Shown here: in pieces, positions 27,218-36,291 of the stretch
Layout: the number at the start of each line of letters is the position of its first letter
How positions within the stretch are numbered: position 1 is the stretch's first letter
Source: Teredinibacter purpureus
Lineage (GTDB): Bacteria > Pseudomonadota > Gammaproteobacteria > Pseudomonadales > Cellvibrionaceae
Direction of reading: 5' to 3'
DNA length: 64,000 nt
NCBI RefSeq assembly: GCF_014217335.1
Contig: NZ_CP060092.1
Location: 1,319,501-1,383,500 of the forward strand
Notes under the pieces: model-generated
The model's database searches: none
Seen by the model: the letters and a program-made list of their open reading frames with translations, nothing else
What the model was told of the DNA's origin: nothing
Made by a program: the position numbers and the translations under genes

Positions 27218-28825
27218 ATGATTAAAAAAGGCGTGGCAGTACTAAGTGACCCTCGTACCAATAAAGGTACAGCGTTTACTTTTGATGAACGAAAGCGATT
27301 AAAACTTACGGGTTTATTACCGCCAGTAGTGAGCACCCAGGCGCAGCAAATAGAGCGTGTGCTCACGAACATTCGGAGCAAACCACGCGATATTGATAAA
27401 TACTTATATCTGTCGGCCACTCAAAAACGTAATGAACGCGTGTATTACTCGGTATTAATGCATCACATCGAAGAGGTTATGCCCCTCGTCTATACCCCAA
27501 CCGTAGGGCTAGCCTGTCAGCAGTTCGCAATGAATTTTCGTGAAAGTAACGGTTGTTATATCGCTTGGCCAGACAAAGGAAATATTGCTGAGGTGCTGGG
27601 CAATTGGCCAGAAGACGATGTGCGCCTAATCGTTGTAACGGATGGCGAACGTATTTTGGGGTTGGGCGACTTAGGAAGCAATGGTATGGGCATTCCTATT
27701 GGTAAGCTCGCGCTTTACTGCGCCTGTGCTGGTATAGATCCGGCACACTGTCTACCGATAATGTTGGATGTGGGAACTGAAAATGAAGCTTTTCGACAGG
27801 ATCCTTTTTATCTTGGATTGCGGCAACCGCGCATACGCAACGAAGGTTATCATACGTTTATTGACGAGTTTGTTGAGGCTGTGAAAGTCCGCTTTCCGAG
27901 AGCCCTGCTACAGTTTGAAGATTTTTCGACCCCCAATGCCGTGGCATTATTAGAGCGTTTTCACGATAAATTGTTGTGCTTTAACGATGATATTCAGGGA
28001 ACCGCATCGGTAGCGCTAGCGGGCATATTAGCTGCAACGCGCATTACAGGTACGCCCCTAACGGATATGCGTTTTATGTTTTTGGGTGCAGGCTCGGCCG
28101 CAACCGGTATTGGTGATCTATTAGCGAAAGCAATGATGCGAGAAGGGTTAACGCACGCGCAGGCCTGTGAAAGATTGGTGTTCGTCGATAGCAAAGGTGT
28201 GGTAGTTATCGGCCGTGAAACACTGAGTGATCATGTGCGCCCGTTTGCAGCAGAACTGCCGACCATGAGCTTTATTGAGGGGCTTTCCTCCTTCAAACCT
28301 CATGCGCTTATAGGGGCAACTGGGCGCCCGGGTCTTATTACGCAAGAGGCCGTGAAGCTCATGTGTGAGACGAACGATCACCCTATTGTATTTGCGTTGT
28401 CTAATCCAACCGCTAATGCAGAATGTACGGCTGAGCAAGCGTACCAATGGAGTGAGGGACGAGCCGTATTTGCCAGTGGTAGCCCCTTTGGGGTCGTTCA
28501 CATTAACGGCGATATTCGTGTACCGGGGCAGGGTAACAATGCGTATATATTCCCTGGGTTAGGATTGGGCGTGTTGCAATCTGGCGCAACGCGGATTAAT
28601 GACGATATGCTGATAGTGGCTGCAGAAACGTTGGCCGGTTGTGTGTCGGAGCACCAAATTGAGAGTGGCTGTTTGTACCCTCCGTTAAGCGAAATTCGCG
28701 AAGTTTCTGCAAAAATTGCCGTAGCGGTAGGCGAGAGTGCCCAAGCGGCAGGCTTGTGTTGTAGGCCTTTGCCTGCCGATTTTGAGAAGCATGTTCGGGC
28801 GGCTCAATACGACCCTCATTATTAG
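27218..28825 (+). CDS. maeA: NAD-dependent malic enzyme
   Basis: 535 residues. Motifs: VYTPTVGLACQQF, TDGERILGLGDLGSNGMGIP (dinucleotide site and metal region), FNDDIQGTASV with metal-binding Asp, and FLGAGSAATGIGD, the Rossmann nucleotide loop. It converts malate to pyruvate and CO2 with reduction of NAD(P)+. The length fits the large-subunit, eukaryote-like malic enzyme class, of which MaeA/SfcA is the bacterial NAD type; cofactor choice is by family. It is monocistronic with a strong terminator. Confidence 0.93.
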   Translation: MIKKGVAVLSDPRTNKGTAFTFDERKRLKLTGLLPPVVSTQAQQIERVLTNIRSKPRDIDKYLYLSATQKRNERVYYSVLMHHIEEVMPLVYTPTVGLACQQFAMNFRESNGCYIAWPDKGNIAEVLGNWPEDDVRLIVVTDGERILGLGDLGSNGMGIPIGKLALYCACAGIDPAHCLPIMLDVGTENEAFRQDPFYLGLRQPRIRNEGYHTFIDEFVEAVKVRFPRALLQFEDFSTPNAVALLERFHDKLLCFNDDIQGTASVALAGILAATRITGTPLTDMRFMFLGAGSAATGIGDLLAKAMMREGLTHAQACERLVFVDSKGVVVIGRETLSDHVRPFAAELPTMSFIEGLSSFKPHALIGATGRPGLITQEAVKLMCETNDHPIVFALSNPTANAECTAEQAYQWSEGRAVFASGSPFGVVHINGDIRVPGQGNNAYIFPGLGLGVLQSGATRINDDMLIVAAETLAGCVSEHQIESGCLYPPLSEIREVSAKIAVAVGESAQAAGLCCRPLPADFEKHVRAAQYDPHY

Positions 28826-28870
28826 GAGGGGCGTAAAATAGCACGGAACTGGACCGCTAAGAGGGCATAA

Positions 28871-28896
28871 AAAAACCGGCGAAGATGCCGGTTTTT
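28871..28896. terminator. bidirectional terminator between maeA and the SapC gene
   Basis: A perfect 10-bp stem (AAAAACCGGC/GCCGGTTTTT) with a 6-base loop. T runs follow the stem on both strands, so it serves the two convergent genes. Confidence 0.9.
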
Positions 28897-28918
28897 TTAG
28901 CATAAAGCTGATAGCTCT

Positions 28919-29677
28919 TTAAGACTTGTTGTCGCTTGCTGGAGCGTCATCTGATGCAGGAGTATTAGACGCGGCTGTTTCTTGTGCAGCGCGTTGACGT
29001 TTAACTAATTCGCCAACTGAGCCAAGCGAATGTAGGTGAGCGTAAGTCCACGCTAACCAGCCATTTTTAAACCACGTTTGCAGCTCTTCTGGAGAGAGAG
29101 CTTCTTGTAGCTTCTTTTCGTTAATGCAGTGAAGGTCACTCATTTTAACTTCACCATTTTGGAACTTAATGGTGGCGTTATAGGGTTCAAATAAGTCTTT
29201 CTCGCCCAAGGCTTTGGCGTACTCTTCTGTTGCGCGATAGCTCTTGTCGACGGCTTCTAGAAAACCAACTACTTGCTGGAGTGTTTCGGTAGGCTTATCT
29301 TCTTCTTCGAATAAGCGGTCACCTTCGTCTTCTTGAAAATGCGGTGCTTTATTGTCGAACATTACGACTTTTTCAGGCGTAAGCGCGAAAGGGTACCGGC
29401 GAATGAAGGCCGGAATATAGACATCTTCCCAGCTATCGCCCATATCGTGAGAATCTTTCTTCAACGACAATATTGCCATTGGTAAATATTCTCCCTTCTC
29501 GTTTTTGACAAACAAAATCGGGTAATCCCGGCTTGTTTGGAAAAATTCGATACCGCCAAGAGGCACGGAGTTCACGTTATTCGCGAAGGCGTAGTTCTGC
29601 TTACGGTTAAGCTTAAGATCGACGTGTTTTTTCTTTTCAAGAGCAACTGGCTCTTGGTAAAACATGAGAGCAGCCAT
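28919..29677 (-). CDS. SapC-family protein
   Basis: 252 residues. The segments YAFANNVNSVPL, FFQTSRDYPILFVKN, AFIRRYPFALTP and WLAWTYAHLHSLGSVG match the SapC-like family named after a Campylobacter S-layer-associated protein. No signal peptide, so it is cytoplasmic. Function is not established; in marine gammaproteobacteria relatives often lie near TonB-dependent receptors and tryptophan-halogenase-like genes, which are not adjacent here. The C-terminal tail is a low-complexity Ala/Ser/Asp stretch. It is downstream of fpr on the same strand, 89 bases apart. Confidence 0.82.
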   Translation of the reverse strand: MAALMFYQEPVALEKKKHVDLKLNRKQNYAFANNVNSVPLGGIEFFQTSRDYPILFVKNEKGEYLPMAILSLKKDSHDMGDSWEDVYIPAFIRRYPFALTPEKVVMFDNKAPHFQEDEGDRLFEEEDKPTETLQQVVGFLEAVDKSYRATEEYAKALGEKDLFEPYNATIKFQNGEVKMSDLHCINEKKLQEALSPEELQTWFKNGWLAWTYAHLHSLGSVGELVKRQRAAQETAASNTPASDDAPASDNKS

Positions 29678-29766
29678 AATTTATAGTCTTTTAATCAAGG
29701 TGTCTAAATGATGCGCTGGCGCTGTGGTTCGCGCCAACATAATGTGTTCGCCGATCTTAGCAGGGA

Positions 29767-30543
29767 TTATTGTTCGACAAAAGCCCGCTCGATAACATAG
29801 TGCCCGAGCTTGCCATTACGGGCTTCTTTAAAGCCTTGATTATCCAGTATTTGACAGGTGTCTTTGAGCATACTGGGGCTTCCGCAAATCATAAAACGAT
29901 CGTTTTCAGGTGAAAGCGGTGAAAGGCCAAGCTTTTGGGGGAGATCGCCGGTTTCCAAAGCATCGGTTAGGCGGCCTGTATTTTCAAACACTTCCCGAGT
30001 AACGGTAGGATAGTAGAGTAGTTTGGCGCGTATTTCATTTCCAAAGTATTCGTTTTCGGGCAATGTTTGCGTAATAAATGCTTGGTAGGCCAGTTCATCG
30101 GCCGTGCGCACGCCGTGGGTGAGTATGACTTTATCGTAAAGTGCATAAACTTCAGGGTCTTTAATAATACTCATAAAGGGCGCGAGCCCAGTGCCCGTGC
30201 TAATTAGCCACAGGTTCTTACCGGGCAATAAACTATCACTCACTAAGGTACCGGTTGATTTACGGTTGACCAATATTTCGTCGCCAGGTTTTATATGTTG
30301 AAGCTGTGATGTAAGAGGCCCATTGGGCACTTTAATGCTAAAAAACTCGAGGTGCTCTTCGTGGTTAGCGCTGGTAATGCTGTAGGCCCGTAGTAAAGGG
30401 CGGCCATTATCTTGCTCTAGCCCCATCATGGTGAAGTGCCCATTGCGAAACCTAAAACCGGGATTGCGCGTGGTTTTGAAGCTGAACAGGTTGTCGGTCC
30501 AGTGATGAACTTCGAGGACAGTTTCTTTTAAGAGGTTACTCAT
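29767..30543 (-). CDS. fpr: ferredoxin/flavodoxin-NADP+ reductase
   Basis: 258 residues, the bacterial subclass I length. FAD site RAYSITSAN, pyrophosphate site STGTGLAPFMSII, NADP site MICGSPSML and a C-terminus ending YVIERAFVEQ. The enzyme exchanges electrons between NADPH and ferredoxin or flavodoxin and helps in oxidative stress and Fe-S repair. A LysR-type regulator is divergent from it, the arrangement known for fprA-finR in Pseudomonas. Confidence 0.94.
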   Translation of the reverse strand: MSNLLKETVLEVHHWTDNLFSFKTTRNPGFRFRNGHFTMMGLEQDNGRPLLRAYSITSANHEEHLEFFSIKVPNGPLTSQLQHIKPGDEILVNRKSTGTLVSDSLLPGKNLWLISTGTGLAPFMSIIKDPEVYALYDKVILTHGVRTADELAYQAFITQTLPENEYFGNEIRAKLLYYPTVTREVFENTGRLTDALETGDLPQKLGLSPLSPENDRFMICGSPSMLKDTCQILDNQGFKEARNGKLGHYVIERAFVEQ

Positions 30544-30635
30544 GATGTGGCTCGCAGTAAGAGGATTAGCTAGAGAGTGAGATAAGCTTAAACGGTCTCT
30601 ATTGTTCGGTAAAATGGGTTTTTTGGGTTATAGTT

Positions 30636-30650
30636 ATCGGAAAAAACGAT
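30636..30650. promoter_or_regulatory. candidate LysR-type binding site between fpr and the regulator
   Basis: ATCG-N7-CGAT in the 185-base divergent region has the short dyad spacing typical of LysR-type T-N11-A boxes. It lies about 80 bases before the regulator start and about 90 bases before fpr. Assignment rests only on dyad and position. Confidence 0.38.
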
Positions 30651-30728
30651 TACTAGGGCCTGCGGCTCGGCTAATGAAAAGGCTTTCGTACGCAGTGAGT
30701 AACGGGTAGCGTTGGAGTAAGCAGTAAA

Positions 30729-31604
30729 ATGAAATACACCCTAAAGCAATTGCAGGTATTTTTGGCGGTTGCGCATCATCAAAATGTATCACGCGCAGCG
30801 GGCGAGTTGTCGATGTCTCAATCGGCGGTGAGTGGTGCACTTAAAGATTTAGAATCCCAGTTCGCTATACAGCTATTTGACAGAGTTGGTAAGCGCTTAC
30901 AAATTAACGAGCTGGGCACACGGTTGCGCCCCGATGCAGAAGCGCTTGTCTCGCGAGCGTTGGAATTGGAGCAAGCGTTTAGCCTGCATCACATTGCTGG
31001 CGACCTTAAAGTGGGCGCCACGCTGACTATTGGTAACTATTTGTGTGTGCCGCTTATGAGGGATTATATGGCACGCACACCGGATAGCCGCGTTCAGTTG
31101 GAGGTGGCTAATACCGACACGATTGCGCGCGAAATTCTCGATTTCAAAATAGACATCGGTATGATTGAAGGTGAATACCATCATCCTGAGCTGCAACTCG
31201 AGCCGTGGCGAGAGGACGAATTGGTTTGCTTTTGCGCACCAGATCATCCCTTGGCCAACGTACCCGAACTCACTACGGCTCAAATACTGGCGGCGCAGTG
31301 GATACTGCGCGAACCGGGTTCCGGTACGCGGCAAACATTCGATCGTGCGTTTCATCATCATTTGTATCGTTTGGATATAGTGTTGGAGTTGCAGCATACC
31401 GAAGCGATCAAACGTGCGGTTGAATCTGGTTTGGGGGTTGCGTGCCTTTCGACAATCACCCTGCAAGATGCCTTTGAGCGCGGTACATTAGTCCCGTTGC
31501 GAACACCACAATTTGATTTACGTAGAACCTTGTATTGGGTATTGCACCGCCATAAATATCGCAGTGCAGGCATTAAACAATGGCTTGACGTGTGTACCCT
31601 GTAA
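30729..31604 (+). CDS. LysR-family regulator, FinR-like
   Basis: 291 residues. The N-terminal helix-turn-helix is LKQLQVFLAVAHHQNVSRAA and QSAVSGALKDLE; the effector domain covers residues 90-290. Divergent from fpr with a shared promoter region. In Pseudomonas putida FinR activates fprA under oxidative stress, so the same role is likely here by context. Direct evidence for the ligand is absent. Confidence 0.87.
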   Translation: MKYTLKQLQVFLAVAHHQNVSRAAGELSMSQSAVSGALKDLESQFAIQLFDRVGKRLQINELGTRLRPDAEALVSRALELEQAFSLHHIAGDLKVGATLTIGNYLCVPLMRDYMARTPDSRVQLEVANTDTIAREILDFKIDIGMIEGEYHHPELQLEPWREDELVCFCAPDHPLANVPELTTAQILAAQWILREPGSGTRQTFDRAFHHHLYRLDIVLELQHTEAIKRAVESGLGVACLSTITLQDAFERGTLVPLRTPQFDLRRTLYWVLHRHKYRSAGIKQWLDVCTL

Positions 31605-32385
31605 AAACGCATCGTGTATGGGTCGCTCACTCTTAAAGCACCTTCTAAGGGCAGGGCATTCTAGGAAGACAACGTTCTAGATAATATGGGTTAGGGTGCC
31701 ACTACAGTGTAATGAAAATCGGATATTTAAGTTTGCGGATAAAGACGGTATTTATGGTGCGGTTTAAGGGCGTGTTGCGGTGTAATGTAAGGCAAGCATA
31801 GAAAAATGAAACGAATTTCTAGTACGTTGGTTGCTTGCGTTATTATGTTGTTGTTTTGTTTACATACCAAGGGAGTACGCTCATCGCCACGTTTATTGGA
31901 AACGTTGACCGTGGCGGCGAAAGCGAGCGTCCATATATAAAAACAACCTGAATTAAGGGCGCCGCAACGGTGCAGCAAGAACCAGATTACAGACTAAGAG
32001 AAAATGATTGTAGTTGTTTGGCGGCCAGCATTTTTCGCCTAAAAACGCCATTAAAGCCGGTGATGTTCTCATAAATTATAGGCTGGTGAATGCTTGCTAA
32101 CGTGGTCGAAGTCTTTTAGCTTTTGGGTGAATCGGGCTGCGCAGAAAGGTTCGCTTCCCGCATAATACAGGCTCGGTTTGATGAATTTAAACAGGCATCA
32201 TAGAGTAAAGAATAGGCCACATTGTGGTTTGATATGGCCGTCTCTTAAGGGGTTACAGTATCGATCGAAAGGCTAAAAACAATGTTTTGGCCTGATTGCA
32301 CATACTGTTAAAATCTTTCAGTGATTGGATTGTCACCTTTCCCCCGTGGGGCAACTGCGCTCAATAATAAAGGATGGAAGAGGAA
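31605..32385. other. about 780 bases between the LysR regulator and the small membrane protein gene
   Basis: Apart from a possible 44-codon peptide (31806-31940) I find no supported gene, RNA or repeat. The stretch 31960-32340 has no long frame with a plausible start. Confidence 0.4.
31806..31940 (+). CDS. possible 44-residue peptide with a hydrophobic N-terminus
   Basis: The frame starts MKRISSTLVACVIMLLFCL, a basic start and hydrophobic core like a signal peptide or one membrane segment, and ends with a short polar tail (about 25 residues, AAKASVHI at the end). The ribosome site is poor (AGCATAG). No homologue can be named. I list it because the N-terminal pattern is unlike random sequence, but it may be noncoding. 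Confidence 0.25.
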   Translation: MKRISSTLVACVIMLLFCLHTKGVRSSPRLLETLTVAAKASVHI

Positions 32386-32571
32386 ATGCTTATATGGGTT
32401 ATTTTGCTCGTTTTTGCGGTGCCCCTTTACGTGTTTTGTCGGCAAGTGATGAGCGCGAACAGCAGTCGAACAAGCCGCATCACAGAGATTCAATCGACAT
32501 TGCGTGAGAAAAAAGAACGAGAGGTGCAGGAAAAGTGGGCGCGCATTAAAAATAAGCATGGCCGCGACTAA
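32386..32571 (+). CDS. small single-pass membrane protein, 61 aa
   Basis: I choose ATG 32386 because GGAAGAGG stands just upstream; an ATG 12 bases earlier would put MEEE in front. The protein has a membrane helix (LIWVILLVFAVPLYVFC) and a highly charged C-terminal helix (REKKEREVQEKWARIKNKHG). This plan is like other small inner-membrane proteins of unknown role. It is followed 40 bases on by another small membrane protein gene on the same strand. Confidence 0.6.
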   Translation: MLIWVILLVFAVPLYVFCRQVMSANSSRTSRITEIQSTLREKKEREVQEKWARIKNKHGRD

Positions 32572-32611
32572 GTCTCGACGGTTTAGCGATAGCCTATAAA
32601 GAAGAGGTTTA

Positions 32612-32887
32612 ATGACGACTATTACAGTGTTTTTGGGTTATCTGTTTATTCTCAGTGCTATTGTTGTTGGCGTGGTGAACGTTGCGCAAGGTGGTTTTCG
32701 CGTGTTTCAGGTTGCGGGTTTAGTGTCTGTTTGCGTTCTACAGTTAGCCGTAGGGTGCTTTCTTATTTATGCGTCTATACAGCGCAAGAATGGCACATTG
32801 CTATCTGCCAAAGTGTACCCTTCCAGTATCGCGGCGGCTATTTTGTCGGTCGCTTTTTCGTATCGTTGGTTTGAATATGGCGTGTAA
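32612..32887 (+). CDS. small membrane protein, 91 aa, unknown function
   Basis: Three hydrophobic segments (about 5-25, 32-52 and 70-85) with a basic loop (QRKNGT) between the second and third. An SD-like AAGAGG lies before the ATG. No family is recognised. It probably forms a unit with the 61-aa gene. Confidence 0.6.
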   Translation: MTTITVFLGYLFILSAIVVGVVNVAQGGFRVFQVAGLVSVCVLQLAVGCFLIYASIQRKNGTLLSAKVYPSSIAAAILSVAFSYRWFEYGV

Positions 32888-33194
32888 AAGTTAGACGGGT
32901 GAAGAACCCTATTAGCTACCTGCTTTTATGGGCTAATCCAGTTTCCTCATGCCTTCCATTATTTAAGCCAATTGCTCTTTTATTCTCTTTAAAACGCTAT
33001 GAATAAATAGATAAAACGTGTCGTCACCTAACCTGGAGGAACAGCTTCGTAAAAAAGTAAAAACCGTTGTAAATACCAATACCAATACCAATACCAATAC
33101 CAATGATAGATATAATTATGGCGGTAATTCAGACGTGTTTCTTTGAGTGTCGTAAACCTCTTTAGAATTTTTTCGTAGAGAGATTAAAAAGGTT
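32888..33194. other. intergenic region holding a hexamer repeat
   Basis: No gene seen. The stretch contains the AATACC tandem repeat and otherwise AT-rich sequence reaching to the end of the convergent phosphatase gene. Confidence 0.45.
33072..33104. repeat. tandem hexamer (AATACC) x5.5
   Basis: Five and a half perfect copies of AATACC in a noncoding gap. It is the cleanest simple-sequence repeat in the window and is likely to vary in copy number among strains. Confidence 0.95.
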
Positions 33195-33725
33195 CTAAAT
33201 GGCCACTATTTTTTTAGGAAAGTCAAAATCGACGAGGCTCCCAGTACCTAGCGTTAAATGTTGCCAGCGCTCTAGTTGAAAATGTAATGTGGCGATTGCA
33301 CAGGTAGGCATATTGTCTACTTGCATCCCGTTAAGTTGATTGTGTAGTTGGGTGAGCTCTGGGTTGTGCCCCACTAACATGAGTGCGCTACAGTCGTCTT
33401 TTTGTGCGCGAAGTAGCGCGAGTATGGGGGGAATACCTCTGCCGTATAAACGGTTGTCTATTTGGATACTGGAGGCCGTTAGATGAAGTTCGCGTCCGAA
33501 TATACACGCGGTTGTGTGTGTTCGAATACTTGGGCTGCAAAGAATGAGGTCGGGAGAGGGGAACTGATCGTCGGTTTGTTGTACGTGATTTGCTAAACGA
33601 CGCGCCATATCTGGCGCATCGCGATTACCACGCTTATTGAGAGGGCGTTGTAAATCACTTAGTTCAGTGTCGCTCCATGACGATTTTGCATGGCGCACTA
33701 AATAAAGTGTTTTTGTTTTGTGCAT
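33195..33725 (-). CDS. SixA-like histidine phosphatase
   Basis: 176 residues from the ATG at 33725 (a TTG codon just before it is in frame). N-terminal LYLVRHAKSSW is the RHG motif of the phosphoglycerate-mutase-like superfamily in the SixA form, with the nucleophile His, and LVGHNPEL carries the second His. SixA removes phosphate from histidine of phosphotransfer proteins; other RHG proteins have small-molecule targets. It lies 57 bases after the ABC transporter gene on the same strand. Confidence 0.85.
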   Translation of the reverse strand: MHKTKTLYLVRHAKSSWSDTELSDLQRPLNKRGNRDAPDMARRLANHVQQTDDQFPSPDLILCSPSIRTHTTACIFGRELHLTASSIQIDNRLYGRGIPPILALLRAQKDDCSALMLVGHNPELTQLHNQLNGMQVDNMPTCAIATLHFQLERWQHLTLGTGSLVDFDFPKKIVAI

Positions 33726-33782
33726 CAATGCAGCTTCCGTGCGATGTGTTTATTAAGCCTAGCAATTGACGCTTAGGCTTGT

Positions 33783-35564
33783 CTATTCGGTTTGCTGCTG
33801 CAATTCCCAAAGTTGCGCGTATTTGCCTTTTTGTTTCAATAATTGTGCGTGGTTTCCGTATTCAATGATGATGCCGGCGTCAAGCACGAGAATCGTGTCT
33901 GCATTGACAATGGTTGATAGCCGATGCGCGATGGCTAGGCTCGTTTGTTCTTGTGCAATTTCCTCTAGCGCGTGCAAAATACTTTTTTCAGATTTACTGT
34001 CTAATGACGATGTCGCTTCATCAAACACTAATATTGCAGGACGCTTAAGAATCGTTCTCGCAATGGCCACACGTTGTTTTTCGCCACCGGAAAGTTTTAG
34101 CCCGCGCTCACCGACTTGAGTGTTGACGCCTTCTGGTAAAGTGGCAACAAACTCATCAAGATGCGCGAGGCGAATAGCGTCTAATACCTGTTCGTCTGTC
34201 GCGGTGATATCGCCATATCGAATATTTTCGAGAATACTAGAATTAAAAAGTACGGTATCTTGTGGCACCACGCCAATATTTCGTCGTAAAGAATGTTGAT
34301 TGATATGACGAATATTTTGGCCGTCGACAATAATCTCGCCTTCGCAAGGCTCGTAGAAACGAAACAGTAATTTCAATAGCGTGGACTTGCCAGCACCACT
34401 GCTACCCACAACGGCAACTTTTTGATGGGCACCCACTTTAAAACTGATGTTTTTGAGTATGGGGCGTTCTTTCTGATAGTGAAAACTTACGTTCTTAAAT
34501 TCAATCTCTGCGTGGGTAACTACTAAGTCGGGTGCGTCGGGTTCATCAACAATGGCAGGCGTTTGCGCGAGTAGATTGAACATTTTTTCAATATTGGCCA
34601 TGGAACCTTTCATTTCTCGGTAAACAAACCCGAGCAGGTTCAGCGGCATGAAAATTTGCATCATGAAGGCATTGATCAAAACGAAGTCGCCAAGGGTCAT
34701 TTTTTGGTGGGCTACGTCCCAGGCGGCGAGAATCATAGCAGCACTCATGGAGGCGGCAATAATAAAAGACTGGCCTCCGTTCAGGGCAAATAGCGTTAAG
34801 CGATTTTTCCGCTTAGCCTGTTCCCATTGTGCTAAATCATGGTCATAGCGTTGTGCCTCATAGTCCTCGTTTGTGAAATATTTGACGGTCTCGTAATTGA
34901 TTAAACTGTCGACAGCACGGGTGCTGGATTCAGACTCGGCGGTATTCGCCATACGAATAAAACGCGTACGCCATTCGGTAGCAAATACCGACCAGCCTAC
35001 ATAGGCTATTACCGCGGTTAGTACGATAACGGCATAACCGGCGTGATAATTAACCAGCAGCAAGAGGGCGACGAGTAATATTTCCAATAGGGTAGGCACT
35101 ATATTAAACACCATAAACCGCATTAAAAAGCTAATGCCATTGACGCCTCTTTCTACATCTCTAGACAGGCCTCCAGTGCGGCGATTTAAATGAAAATCTA
35201 AATCAAGTGCGTGTAGGTGCCGAAAAACACGTAGGCCGACACGACGCATTGCGCGCTCTGTAATACGACCAAAGAGCGTGTCACGCAGTTCACCCAATAA
35301 CACATTAGCGAAGCGAACGAAGCCGTAGGCAATTAATAGCGCGAGGGGGATGCTGGTTAGTTGTGCGGCGGCGGTCGTGAGATCGAGGTGGTCGACAATG
35401 TGTTTGAGTACAAACGGCAAGCCTACCGAAGCCATTTTTGCGCCAATAAGACAGAGAATAGCGAGAAAGAGGCGGCCTCGGTATTCCAATAAATAGGGAA
35501 TAAGAGATTTTAATGCTTTCCAATTTACATCAGAAAACGCGACATCGGTTTTTTGCCCGCGCAT
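33783..35564 (-). CDS. Atm1/ABCB7-type ABC exporter, membrane and ATPase domains fused
   Basis: 593 residues. An N-terminal six-helix membrane domain (about 20-320) with PYLLEYRGRLFLAILCLIGAK and FLMRFMVFNIVPT is close to the Atm1/ABCB6/ABCB7 half-transporter group. The nucleotide-binding domain has Walker A (GSSGAGKST), signature LSGGEKQR and Walker B ILVFDEATS. Bacterial Atm1 homologues export glutathione conjugates and glutathione-bound metals. The long soluble tail (NHAQLLKQKGKYAQLW) is normal. Confidence 0.92.
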   Translation of the reverse strand: MRGQKTDVAFSDVNWKALKSLIPYLLEYRGRLFLAILCLIGAKMASVGLPFVLKHIVDHLDLTTAAAQLTSIPLALLIAYGFVRFANVLLGELRDTLFGRITERAMRRVGLRVFRHLHALDLDFHLNRRTGGLSRDVERGVNGISFLMRFMVFNIVPTLLEILLVALLLLVNYHAGYAVIVLTAVIAYVGWSVFATEWRTRFIRMANTAESESSTRAVDSLINYETVKYFTNEDYEAQRYDHDLAQWEQAKRKNRLTLFALNGGQSFIIAASMSAAMILAAWDVAHQKMTLGDFVLINAFMMQIFMPLNLLGFVYREMKGSMANIEKMFNLLAQTPAIVDEPDAPDLVVTHAEIEFKNVSFHYQKERPILKNISFKVGAHQKVAVVGSSGAGKSTLLKLLFRFYEPCEGEIIVDGQNIRHINQHSLRRNIGVVPQDTVLFNSSILENIRYGDITATDEQVLDAIRLAHLDEFVATLPEGVNTQVGERGLKLSGGEKQRVAIARTILKRPAILVFDEATSSLDSKSEKSILHALEEIAQEQTSLAIAHRLSTIVNADTILVLDAGIIIEYGNHAQLLKQKGKYAQLWELQQQTE

Positions 35565-35730
35565 AAATATCCTTGGGAATGAATTGAGCTGGTCTATTAC
35601 CGCTATAGTGTAAGAACCACCTTGAATCGTACGAATCTCAAGCTAGATTTTAAAGTGGAGCGGTCTAACCAATATTAAGAAATGTTAGGCGAGCGTTTAT
35701 GCTCGTCCGCAATAGAGTATACGGGTTCAG

Positions 35731-36135
35731 GTGATAAAAGATTACTGGCTAAATGATGATGAATTACTGCTCACTCGTTACACGGATATTGTAACGGGGC
35801 CAGAGCTTATCGATAGCGCGTTGCACACTAGTGGCGACGAACGTTTTGACCGCGTACGTTATATTCTATCGGATTGGTCAGATGTGAAGAAGGTTCATGT
35901 CTCACCCGAAGAGATTAAGGCCTTAGTGGCATGTTTGAGACCGATTAGCACAATATGCCCCCGAGCCAAGATGGGCTCCTTGGTTAATCCCGATCCGGCT
36001 GGTAATGCCTTGGTTGCGTGGTATAAGTTTTTAGCCGACGACCTAAGCTGGGAGGTGGATATTTTCACTGGGGTGGAGGAAGCGGTAAAGTGGAATACGG
36101 CTTACCGAGATTATTTCCGAAAAAAAATATGTTAA
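35731..36135 (+). CDS. hypothetical protein, 134 aa, possible SpoIIAA/STAS-like fold
   Basis: GTG start, no signal peptide or membrane helix. Segments IKDYWLNDDELLLTRYTDIV, RVRYILSDWSD and IFTGVEEAVKW suggest an alpha/beta protein, and the order beta-helix-beta with DWSD resembles STAS-like/SpoIIAA-like proteins found in marine bacteria. That is a weak match by eye. It stands alone before a strong terminator. Confidence 0.55.
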   Translation: MIKDYWLNDDELLLTRYTDIVTGPELIDSALHTSGDERFDRVRYILSDWSDVKKVHVSPEEIKALVACLRPISTICPRAKMGSLVNPDPAGNALVAWYKFLADDLSWEVDIFTGVEEAVKWNTAYRDYFRKKIC

Positions 36136-36243
36136 TAGACGACACTACCCTTTTCTTGTCAATCGGCCCTATTTGGCTATTCGCGCGTCGTTCCTCTTAG
36201 TTGATTAAGCATCAAACACTCAACGTTTACCGTGGCCACATAA

Positions 36244-36271
36244 AAAACGGGAAGCATAAGCTTCCCGTTTT
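36244..36271. terminator. bidirectional terminator
   Basis: A 12-bp perfect stem (AAAACGGGAAGC/GCTTCCCGTTTT) and 4-base loop between two convergent genes, with T runs on both strands. Confidence 0.92.
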
Positions 36272-36291
36272 GTTTGAAAGGTCAACGTAAA

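Noticed and set aside
31727..31978. Minus-strand 83-aa frame in the gap after the LysR gene
   Set aside because: No start signal, and composition like random translation.
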